Shown piece by piece: positions 7,030 through 13,473 of a DNA stretch of 21,394 nt. The notes under the pieces were generated by a model. The model was not told the DNA's origin. It made no database searches and saw nothing but the letters and a program-made list of their open reading frames with translations. The position numbers and the translations under genes are program-made. Source of the stretch: CAYGZM01 sp964354365 (lineage in GTDB: Bacteria; Planctomycetota; Phycisphaerae; Sedimentisphaerales; Anaerobacaceae). Numbering within the stretch: position 1 is the first letter of the stretch; each line of letters begins with the position of its first letter. The stretch is from assembly GCA_964354365.1 (NCBI GenBank), contig CAYGZM010000060.1:1-21394 (forward strand), in the 5' to 3' direction.

Positions 7030-7884
7030 TCAGCAACTCCTCTCCGCCATTCTTACAGCATAGATATAACCCGTTTGTGATTTGCTCGAGCCGGCTTTCA
7101 TCTGTACGGCAAAACCGTTTTCAGCAAGGATATTTACCAACCTGGCAGGTTTTTCAAAATGATATTCCATCATAACTACATCTATCCTGCCCACGATGTT
7201 TTCTTCATTAAGTCTTTCAAATATCTCGAACTCTGCTCCTTCGCAATCGCATTTAACAATTATGTATTTATTTTTATTTTCTTCTAAAATAGGACCTATT
7301 TCTTTTGCCGCATCCCTGATGACAACCGTTTCTTTTTTTGCATTTTTTTCACCTTTGCAAACATCGTAAGTGGTGCTCATACCGCCGGTCGCGTTATTCA
7401 TATACGGCAGTTGCAGCGTTGCATCCGCCTTGCCAAGCCCGAAGTTGAAAGCATTTATTTTTTTGCTCAAGTGCGGATTCAACTCCAGATTTCTTTTTGC
7501 CATCTCAAACGTTGGCCTGAACGGTTCAAAGGCATAGACACTTTTTATGTTCTCGTTGCCAGCAAAGCGAAGTGATACGGCCGCCCGATTCATGCCAATA
7601 TCAATCAAAACCGATTCTCTTCCAATATCCAGATTATACTCGCTCTTGACGAATACCTCCCTGATCAAATACAGAGGGCAATCCGCCGTGTCGGAGACGT
7701 CCATGCGAACACCCTGCGGCGTGGTCATGACACCATCGTTTAGTGTAAATCCCTGAATCAGAAGCTGATATTGCAGGCGCGGATTGACTACGAGGCGGTA
7801 TCGAATTCTTGTGCGCCACCGTTTTGCGGGCACGAGGCAACACACGAGCTTGACCAATGCTTCCACCACAGCAAAATCCTTCAT
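7030..7884 (-). CDS. FkbM family methyltransferase (upstream copy)
   Basis: 284-residue paralogue of the gene that follows it. It shares motif I (VLIDIGMNRAAVSLRFAGNE), YAFEPFRPTFEMAKRNLELN, and an identical block of about 20 residues centred on VKCDCEGAEFEIFE, plus the EYHFEKPARLVNILAENGFA end region. The N-terminus again has LVCCLVPAKRWRTRIR. The ATG has an AAAGGAG site at good spacing. The N-terminal third is visibly more GC-rich than the downstream copy, while the late region is nearly the same DNA, including a 21-bp identical stretch at 7216-7236 versus 6383-6403. This suggests an old duplication with later exchange. It probably methylates a different hydroxyl or sugar of the same glycan, which is inference. 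Confidence 0.87.
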   Translation of the reverse strand: MKDFAVVEALVKLVCCLVPAKRWRTRIRYRLVVNPRLQYQLLIQGFTLNDGVMTTPQGVRMDVSDTADCPLYLIREVFVKSEYNLDIGRESVLIDIGMNRAAVSLRFAGNENIKSVYAFEPFRPTFEMAKRNLELNPHLSKKINAFNFGLGKADATLQLPYMNNATGGMSTTYDVCKGEKNAKKETVVIRDAAKEIGPILEENKNKYIIVKCDCEGAEFEIFERLNEENIVGRIDVVMMEYHFEKPARLVNILAENGFAVQMKAGSSKSQTGYIYAVRMAERSC

Positions 7885-7948
7885 TGCTGCGAACTCCTTT
7901 CAATCGGTGCTTCAACGTCGCTCTTATCCCAAGCTAATTGGGCAGCGC

Positions 7949-8080
7949 CTAAAATGGCGTTTCAAAAACGTAAGTCTCAATAAGCTCGGAGGGGAAGTAT
8001 CTGCGCAGACTCTCAAAATATCCGTACAGTTGCAGAGGGCGGTTCTTGGTGAACACAATGTTGCTTACGATCTTGTCCAT
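7949..8080 (-). pseudogene. Truncated glycosyltransferase, N-terminal stub
   Basis: From the ATG at 8078-8080 a 43-residue frame reads MDKIVSNIVFTKNRPLQLYG, then YFESLRRYFPSELIETYVFE, and stops at a TAG (7949-7951). The IVFTKNRPLQL...SL...YFPSELI pattern is the first strand-helix of GT2-like glycosyltransferases found in polysaccharide loci. The rest of the enzyme (about 250 residues) is missing, so it is a remnant. A different frame just downstream (7881-7961) stays open and ends in a TGA that overlaps the FkbM start codon as ATGA. It could be the tail of the same gene after an internal deletion. The open codons before 8080 (up to 8155) look non-coding. Confidence 0.6.
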
Positions 8081-8129
8081 AATCTGGCGCCGCGTGAAAC
8101 CCCACCTACGCCGCAAGACTCCGGGAAGT

Positions 8130-8147
8130 TGAGGCGGCGGCGCCTCA
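8130..8147. other. GC-rich hairpin between DUF5989 gene and glycosyltransferase stub
   Basis: TGAGGCG-GCGG-CGCCTCA forms a perfect 7-bp stem with a 4-nt loop. It lies 55 bp past the stop of the DUF5989-type gene on the minus strand. No T-run follows on either strand, so a rho-independent terminator is not supported. It could cap the 3' end of the carbamoyltransferase cassette transcript. Otherwise the non-coding stretches 8081-8202 and 7885-7948 hold nothing I recognise. Confidence 0.4.
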
Positions 8148-8202
8148 GCCGGCAATATGCGGCTCTAATCGCCGGCAAACTCAAACAATACCTGCGCGTC
8201 GA

Positions 8203-8361
8203 TCAAAAGAAGGTATAAAGCCACGGCGAAAGCGCCGAGCCTTCGGCAAAGATTATCAGCGCGCCCAGCAACAGCAGCGACACAAGGATGGGTATCAGCC
8301 ACCACTTCTTGCGCGCCTTCAGAAACTGCCAGAACTCCACTATTATTGATAATTTGCTCAC
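8203..8361 (-). CDS. DUF5989-type small membrane protein (52 aa, GTG start)
   Basis: A 52-residue frame starts with GTG at 8359-8361, overlapping the TGA of the preceding methyltransferase as GTGA, which implies translational coupling. It reads (M)SKLSIIVEFWQFLKARKKWW, then one membrane helix (LIPILVSLLLLGALIIFA), and ends EGSALSPWLYTFF. The pattern SKLS..EFW.FL..RKKWWL.P, one transmembrane helix, then GSAL.P..YT.F matches DUF5989, a family of unknown function that travels with carbamoyltransferase and SxtJ genes. Expected orientation: basic N-terminus in the cytoplasm, short C-terminus outside. It may be a small partner of SxtJ or the carbamoyltransferase at the membrane, which is inference. 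Gene finders that demand ATG or more than 60 codons would miss it. Confidence 0.85.
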   Translation of the reverse strand: MSKLSIIVEFWQFLKARKKWWLIPILVSLLLLGALIIFAEGSALSPWLYTFF

Positions 8362-9044
8362 CGTTTGGATTTCCGACCTATTATGTGGATCGTACCGTGA
8401 TGCAAAACAGGCCCATAGATTACCGGCAAACCCATGTGCTCAAATACCTCGGCAACATCATTGACGACCCACACGTGATGGTGTATTTGAGATTTCGGGT
8501 TGTTCCGCACCTTCTCGAGTAACTCATCCTCGCCGGGGCCGTCAGCCATTTCGTAGTCGCATCTCTCCAGGAACTCAACCACATGAGTCTCGTCCGTTTG
8601 GTCAACATCTCCATTGAAATCATCAACCAGGTGGCTCAGAGGCGTCCTATCCCGGGCGTGGTCAAACGTGTACCGCTTATCAGGCACACCGGCATATATG
8701 ATGCCCCGGTCCCTGACTACCCTTTTCCATTCACCTATTGCTCTGAGAGGATTGGCGATGTGCTCCAGTACGTGCGACGAGCATACGAAATCCAGAGTTT
8801 CATCCGGGGCGAAGAAAAGGTCTGTGGCATCCGTCACATAGTCAACATTGCCAAGTTCCGTGACATTGGACGGGCAGTTATCCACGTTAACAATCTTCCG
8901 GGCAGTCCTCACAAGGGCCCTGAAGTGCCATCTCAGACGACCACCAATTACAACGCCAGTTTTATTATTGAAAAACCGAAGCAGGTGTACAGAAGATACT
9001 AAGGCTGGTTGTCTTAGCATTGAACGCAAGAACGTGGAGATCAT
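8358..9044 (-). CDS. Class I SAM methyltransferase (Methyltransf_11-like), atypical motif I
   Basis: 228-residue protein with a clear methyltransferase core: VDYVTDATDLFFAPDETLDF, then VCSSHVLEHIANPLRAIGEW and RVVRDRGIIYAGVPDKRYTF (strand 5 and following). The usual glycine-rich SAM loop is weak: where E-x-G-x-G-x-G is expected it reads GVVIGGRLRWHFRAL, so binding may be atypical or activity lost. The C-terminal part has IHHHVWVVNDVAEVFEHMGL. GTG at 9047 is a possible start, but ATG at 9042-9044 has a GAAAGG six nucleotides upstream and is preferred. It sits between SxtJ and DUF5989 genes that usually adjoin, and overlaps the latter. The 91-bp gap upstream (9048-9138) shows no gene. Confidence 0.72.
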   Translation of the reverse strand: MISTFLRSMLRQPALVSSVHLLRFFNNKTGVVIGGRLRWHFRALVRTARKIVNVDNCPSNVTELGNVDYVTDATDLFFAPDETLDFVCSSHVLEHIANPLRAIGEWKRVVRDRGIIYAGVPDKRYTFDHARDRTPLSHLVDDFNGDVDQTDETHVVEFLERCDYEMADGPGEDELLEKVRNNPKSQIHHHVWVVNDVAEVFEHMGLPVIYGPVLHHGTIHIIGRKSKR

Positions 9045-9138
9045 CACATGCCTTTCAAATTGTTCACCGTGAATCCCGGGACTTTCTGTAATTCGTGAGC
9101 ATAATGATACGGCAAATGCTTCGGCCGGTCAAGCCGTC

Positions 9139-9558
9139 TTAGAATTGTTTTGTATAATCGGCTTTCTTTCCATCTTCGCTGCTTCTGTGCAGCCAGTAGC
9201 TCTCCGAAGAATTGCAGCCGAATTTCATGTTTAACAGGTCTTTGCCCAGCAGCCGAAGCAGCAGTGCCGTGGGCGTCAGAACAAGAAAGAACAAGATGCA
9301 CAGAATCACCCGTGTCATAAACCAGCCCATTACGATCGAAAACGCCATCCACACCTTCTGAAGAGGCTTCAGCACAGGTGGAGCGAGCAGGCCGGCACAG
9401 ACGAACGCACTGGACGCGGCGAAGAAATACCAGTAGTAATCCCTCTGGCGCCACAGCAGAAAACAGCCGATAAGGGCCAACGGAATGCCCATTACGAACG
9501 CGAACTTTCTAAGCTCGCGTACGGAACTGTTTATATTCCTGATCTCTTCGATGATCAT
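9139..9558 (-). CDS. SxtJ-family membrane protein
   Basis: 139-residue protein with three to four hydrophobic segments: FVMGIPLALIGCFLLW (about 21-36), YFFAASSAFVCAGLLAPPVL (44-63), then VWMAFSIVMGWFMTRVILC and ILFFLVLTPTALLLRLLGKD (69-107). The APPVLKPLQKVWM...GW..TR...LF..L.TP..LL.RL.GKD pattern ending near SYWLHRS is the SxtJ family, named from the saxitoxin cluster and regularly found next to carbamoyltransferases. Function is unknown. It begins 9 bp after the carbamoyltransferase stop, without a strong ribosome-binding site, so it probably depends on translation of that gene. It may hold the carbamoyltransferase or its lipid-linked substrate at the inner membrane (inference). Confidence 0.85.
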   Translation of the reverse strand: MIIEEIRNINSSVRELRKFAFVMGIPLALIGCFLLWRQRDYYWYFFAASSAFVCAGLLAPPVLKPLQKVWMAFSIVMGWFMTRVILCILFFLVLTPTALLLRLLGKDLLNMKFGCNSSESYWLHRSSEDGKKADYTKQF

Positions 9559-9567
9559 TCAGCTTAA

Positions 9568-11385
9568 CTAATCCAGCTCAAACTTACTGCGCCAATCAAT
9601 ATCATCTTTTAGAGGCTTCTGCTCCTTCTTGTCCAGCAGAAAGCTGCCCATAACCAGATAATCCATATCGGTTCTCATAAAGCACACATAGGCGTCGTGG
9701 GGGGTGCAGACGATTGGCTCGCCGCGGACATTGAATGACGTATTTATGACCAGGGGACAGCCGTACTTCTGGTCGAATTTGGATATCATTTGGTGATACA
9801 GAGGATGCGTCCTTTGGTTCACTGTCTGGATGCGGGCCGAGTAATCAACGTGCGTAACGGCGGGAATATTCGAACGCACGACGTGAAGCTTGTCCAGCCC
9901 GAAGAGATTCTCCTCTTGTTCGGTCATTTCTCGGCGGATATCCCTTTTCACCGGCGCAACCAGCAGCATGTATGGGCTTTCAGTTTTAATGTCGAAGTAT
10001 TCGCAGGCCTTTTCCTCGAGGACGGACGGCGCAAAGGGGCGAAAGCTTTCTCTGAACTTTATTTTAAGGTTCATCAGCTCCTGCATTTTGGGCGAGCGGG
10101 CATCGCCGATAATCGAACGCGCCCCCAGCGCCCTGGGACCGAATTCCATCGGCCCTTCGAACCAGCCCACAACCTTCTGCTGCGCTATCAAATCCGCAAC
10201 CTTTTCGGGAATATCCTCCCTCTTCACGCTGCTATAAGGTATATTGTTGCTCTTGAGGTAATCGAGAATATCGCTATCCTTGAAATCCGGACCAAGGTAG
10301 GAGCCTCGCTGGAAGTCTGTCTTGTTGTCGGCTTGTCTGGGGTTCCCGAGATACTGATACCAGGCAAACAGAGCAGCGCCCAGGGCGCCGCCGGCATCTC
10401 CGGCAGCGGGTTGAATCCATATATTCTCGAAAGGCCCCTCCCGCAGGATTCTGCCGTTGCCGACGCAATTCAGGGCGACGCCGCCCGCCAGGCAGAGGTT
10501 CTTCTGCCCCGTGACTTTGTGAATGTGCCGGGTCATGCGCAGCATAGCCTCCTCAGTAACGTCCTGCACCGAGCGGGCAAGGTCCATGTCACGCTGAGTC
10601 AGCAGAGACTCCGGCCTTCGGGCAGGGCCGCCGAAGAGCTTCTCGAATCTCTTATTGGTCATCTTGAGGCCGACGCAATAATCGAAGTATTTCATATTGA
10701 GCTTGAATGAGCCGTCATCCTTCAGGTCGATCAACTCCTTGAGTATCAGATCCTTGTATATGGGCTGACCATAGGGGGCCAGGCCCATCACCTTGTATTC
10801 GCCTGAATTGACCTTGAATCCCGTGTAGTACGTAAAGGCCGAGTAAAGCAGACCGAGCGAATGAGGAAAGTGAATCTCGGCAAGGATAGTCACGTTATTG
10901 TTCTCGCCGATGCCGTAGCTCGCCGTGGTCCACTCGCCCACTCCGTCTATCGTCAGAAATGCGGCCTCTTGAAAAGGCGACGGGAAGAAGGCCGAGGCGG
11001 CGTGGGATTCGTGATGCTCTGGAAACAGGATTTGACCGCTAAAGCCAAGCTCCGTGGCGATTAGGTCCTTCATCCAGAGTTTCTGCTTAATCCAGAGAGG
11101 CACGGCCTTTACGAACGTCCTGATTCCCAGCGGGGCAAAGGCAAGATACGTCTCCAAGATGCGTTCGAACTTGATGAACGGTTTGTCGTAGAATGCCACG
11201 TAGTCCAGATCGTCGGCCTTTACGCCGCCGGTTTGAAGACAAAAATTGACAGCGTTCCTGGGGAAGGAAAAATCGTGTTTTTTTCGCGTGAAGCGTTCTT
11301 CCTGGGCGGCGTTGACTATTTCACCATCCCGCACCAAACAGGCGGCGCTGTCGTGATAGAATGCGGAAATGCCCAATATATTCAT
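9568..11385 (-). CDS. Carbamoyltransferase, NodU/CmcH/TobZ family
   Basis: 605-residue O-carbamoyltransferase. The family makes carbamoyl-adenylate from carbamoyl phosphate and ATP in a C-terminal YrdC-like domain and passes the carbamoyl group to a hydroxyl in the N-terminal Kae1-like domain. Visible signatures: MNILGISAFYHDSAACLV with AAQEERFTRKKHD; metal-site HHESH at 124-128; TIDGVGEW (145-152); LCLAGGVALNCVGNGRI (297-313); and QPAAGDAGGALGAAL. The C-terminal domain has GWFEGPMEFGPRALGARSI (407-425), FRESFRPFAPSVLEE, and VINTSFNVRGEPIV. Length is normal, all key motifs are present, and it should be active. A GGAAGG site precedes the ATG. The acceptor is probably a glycan sugar, given rml genes upstream and glycosyltransferases and methyltransferases downstream. 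Confidence 0.93.
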   Translation of the reverse strand: MNILGISAFYHDSAACLVRDGEIVNAAQEERFTRKKHDFSFPRNAVNFCLQTGGVKADDLDYVAFYDKPFIKFERILETYLAFAPLGIRTFVKAVPLWIKQKLWMKDLIATELGFSGQILFPEHHESHAASAFFPSPFQEAAFLTIDGVGEWTTASYGIGENNNVTILAEIHFPHSLGLLYSAFTYYTGFKVNSGEYKVMGLAPYGQPIYKDLILKELIDLKDDGSFKLNMKYFDYCVGLKMTNKRFEKLFGGPARRPESLLTQRDMDLARSVQDVTEEAMLRMTRHIHKVTGQKNLCLAGGVALNCVGNGRILREGPFENIWIQPAAGDAGGALGAALFAWYQYLGNPRQADNKTDFQRGSYLGPDFKDSDILDYLKSNNIPYSSVKREDIPEKVADLIAQQKVVGWFEGPMEFGPRALGARSIIGDARSPKMQELMNLKIKFRESFRPFAPSVLEEKACEYFDIKTESPYMLLVAPVKRDIRREMTEQEENLFGLDKLHVVRSNIPAVTHVDYSARIQTVNQRTHPLYHQMISKFDQKYGCPLVINTSFNVRGEPIVCTPHDAYVCFMRTDMDYLVMGSFLLDKKEQKPLKDDIDWRSKFELD

Positions 11386-11425
11386 AGACAGCCTTCCGAC
11401 CGAAACAAATCGCCCGGCTTATCTC

Positions 11426-11587
11426 TTATCGGTCGAGCGAATCGTCCCGTGAATCGTTATCAACGACAATGACTTCATAAGGGTGTTTCGTGTATTTGCG
11501 AATGCACCGCAAAGCCAGCCGCGTGAAGTCCAATGTCCGGTAGTTCACTATACATATAGTCGCTTTGCCTTTGACAAGGTCTGACAT
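11426..11587 (-). pseudogene. Truncated GT2 glycosyltransferase, N-terminal stub
   Basis: A 53-residue frame from the ATG at 11585-11587 to TAA at 11426-11428. It reads KATICIVNYRTLDFTRLALR, then CIRKYTKHPYEVIVVDNDSR and DDSLDR. This is the first strand-helix-strand of a GT2 (GT-A) domain, with the first conserved Asp (VVDNDS) that contacts the nucleotide. The DxD motif and everything after it are gone, and no continuing frame is seen in the 40 bp before the carbamoyltransferase start. It is therefore a remnant. It begins 22 bp after the rmlB stop, as a normal operon gene would. Together with it, the non-coding gap 11386-11608 is explained. Confidence 0.75.
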
Positions 11588-11608
11588 CAGCGTTGGTTTT
11601 CCTTTTGC

Positions 11609-12622
11609 CTAACGATTGCCGTACATCGATTCGTAGTACCTCTGGTACTCGCCGGAAACAACGTTGCCGAGCCAATCCTGGTTCTCAAGGTACCAGTCAA
11701 TCGTCCTATTAATGCCCTCCTCGAAGCTGACCGAGGGCTGCCATCCAAGCTCAGAAACAATCTTGGATGCGTCAATGGCGTACCGCCTGTCGTGTCCGGG
11801 CCTGTCTTTGACGTGTTTGATTAGAGACTTTGGCTTGTCCAGCCGCTTGAGTATCAGCTCGATGACCTCCAGATTCGCCTTTTCACTGCAGCCGCCGACG
11901 TTGTAAACCTGGTTGGGAGGCGCATTTTGCAGTACCTGCCAAATGGCCGTGCAGTGGTCATAGACGTAGAGCCAATCCCGCACGTACAATCCATCGCCAT
12001 ATACGGGCAGCTCTTTGTCGTTGAGGGCGTTGTTAATCATCAGCGGTATCAGCTTCTCCGGGAACTGATATGGGCCGTAGTTGTTGGAGCACCGAGTAAT
12101 ATTGTATTTGACGCCCCAGGTATGGCCGAAGGCCTTGACCAGATGGTCCGCCGCCGCTTTGCTGGCCGAATACGGTGAGTTCGGGCTGAGGGGCGTTTCT
12201 TCGGTGAATTTGCCATCGGGACCAAGCGAGCCATAAACCTCGTCGGTGGAGACCTGAACAAACCGTTCGAGCTTCTTGCCACGAGCAGCCTCGAGCAGAG
12301 TCAGCGTGCCGGTCACGTTGGTCTCTATGAATATCTTCGCCCCCGTGATAGAGCGGTCCACATGGCTCTCAGCGGCGAAATTAACAATCGCATCTATCCG
12401 ACATTCGTCGATGACTTTCTCAACGAGCCGCCCATCGCGGATATCGCCTTTAACAAACTTATGGTTGGCGTGGTCGAGAAAACCTGCGAGGTTCTCAAGA
12501 TTGCCGGCGTAAGTCAGCTTGTCAAGATTGACAATGAAGACCTCCGGATGCTCGGACAGCACCATCCGGACGAAGTTGCTTCCTATGAATCCTGCGCCGC
12601 CTGTGACGAGTATTCTTTTCAT
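11609..12622 (-). CDS. rmlB: dTDP-glucose 4,6-dehydratase
   Basis: 337-residue extended SDR that turns dTDP-glucose into dTDP-4-keto-6-deoxyglucose, the second step of dTDP-rhamnose and other deoxysugar routes. It shows TGGAGFIGS (7-15), the diagnostic STDEVYG (T126, D127, E128), YSASK (Y151, K155), the segment RCSNNYGPYQFPEKLIPLMI and PVYGDGLYVRDWLYV. The C-terminal RPGHDRRYAID is the nucleotide-binding end typical of RmlB. An upstream Met (12658) would overlap rmlD by 40 bp. The ATG at 12620-12622 overlaps the rmlD stop as ATGA, has a TGAGG site, and places the Rossmann strand at residue 3, so it is the start. It is a complete, normal enzyme. Confidence 0.96.
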   Translation of the reverse strand: MKRILVTGGAGFIGSNFVRMVLSEHPEVFIVNLDKLTYAGNLENLAGFLDHANHKFVKGDIRDGRLVEKVIDECRIDAIVNFAAESHVDRSITGAKIFIETNVTGTLTLLEAARGKKLERFVQVSTDEVYGSLGPDGKFTEETPLSPNSPYSASKAAADHLVKAFGHTWGVKYNITRCSNNYGPYQFPEKLIPLMINNALNDKELPVYGDGLYVRDWLYVYDHCTAIWQVLQNAPPNQVYNVGGCSEKANLEVIELILKRLDKPKSLIKHVKDRPGHDRRYAIDASKIVSELGWQPSVSFEEGINRTIDWYLENQDWLGNVVSGEYQRYYESMYGNR

Positions 12623-13461
12623 AGTTGCCTCAGAAAATCTTCCAGCGAGACCTGCCACGGCTTGATCGGCTCACTGAGGAGCGTCTTGATCTTACTGCAA
12701 TCAAATCGGCTGTTCAACGGCCTCTTGGCCGGGCCGGCAAAATCGCTCGTTTTGCAGGGCGACAGATTAACACCTAATGAGAGCCTGTCACATACAAACT
12801 TGGCCGTTTCGTATCGGCTGACGTAGCCTTCGCTTGCAAAGTGAAACAGGCCGCGAGGTTTCTTTCGCAGCAGATCATATATTGCCCCGGCAATCTCCGT
12901 CGTAGCAGTCGGGGAGCCTATCTGGTCGTCCACAACCTTCACGTCCTGGCCGGATTTTGCACGCTGCAGAAACTTTGTTACGAAGTTACTGCCGGCGGAG
13001 CCATAAGTCCATTCGACTCGGACGATGCAGTGTGAACAATCGGTCCGGGCAAGCATCTGCTCACCCGCCAGTTTGGTTCTGCCATATTCGTTTATTGGAT
13101 TTGGAGCGTCGGTCTCGACATAGGGAGTGTCTGACCGGCCGTCGAAGACGAAGTCGGTGCTGACGTGCAGGACCCATTTATTCGCTCGCTTAGCAAACTC
13201 ACCAAGCCGCCCCACCGCTGCCGCGTTGACTTGAGAGGCAAGCTCGACTTGCCTCTCGGCCCCATCGACATTCGTATAGGCCGCGCAGTTGATAATCACA
13301 TCCGCCGAGTCCACCGCTTCTCGTAGCTGCTCGGAATTGGCAATGTCAAACTCCGGCAGGTCAAATACGTGCGCTGCAAAGCCCTGCCGCTCACAAGTCT
13401 TAACCATGTCCGCGCCAAGCATTCCTTTGCCGCCTAAGATTGCAGCTTTCACTTTAGCCAT
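12619..13461 (-). CDS. rmlD: dTDP-4-dehydrorhamnose reductase
   Basis: 280-residue SDR reductase, last step of dTDP-L-rhamnose synthesis (reduction of the 4-keto group with NAD(P)H). GGKGMLGADMV (10-20) is the nucleotide loop. FDIANSEQLREAV and INCAAYTNVDGAE (57-69) are RmlD hallmarks, followed by STDFVFDG (101-108) and the catalytic pair Tyr126/Lys130 in YGRTK. VDDQIGSPTATTEIA and GLFHFASEGYVSRYETAKF complete the substrate domain. It sits 12 bp after rmlA and overlaps rmlB by 4 bp, giving the order A-D-B. The window has no rmlC epimerase, so either that gene lies elsewhere or this reductase works on another 4-keto sugar. Confidence 0.93.
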   Translation of the reverse strand: MAKVKAAILGGKGMLGADMVKTCERQGFAAHVFDLPEFDIANSEQLREAVDSADVIINCAAYTNVDGAERQVELASQVNAAAVGRLGEFAKRANKWVLHVSTDFVFDGRSDTPYVETDAPNPINEYGRTKLAGEQMLARTDCSHCIVRVEWTYGSAGSNFVTKFLQRAKSGQDVKVVDDQIGSPTATTEIAGAIYDLLRKKPRGLFHFASEGYVSRYETAKFVCDRLSLGVNLSPCKTSDFAGPAKRPLNSRFDCSKIKTLLSEPIKPWQVSLEDFLRQL

Positions 13462-13473
13462 AACACCCCGTCA

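Noticed and set aside
7784..8218. 144-codon plus-strand frame across the broken glycosyltransferase region
   Set aside because: It crosses three minus-strand features (FkbM start, stub, DUF5989 end) and has no motif or ribosome-binding site support.
9044..9454. 136-codon minus-strand frame overlapping SxtJ and ending at the methyltransferase start
   Set aside because: Its Arg/Cys-rich sequence lies in another frame over SxtJ. Only its last 30 codons lie in the free gap, and they match nothing I know.
9790..10710. 306-codon open frame opposite the carbamoyltransferase
   Set aside because: The opposite strand carries a complete enzyme with every family motif, while this frame has no recognisable motif.
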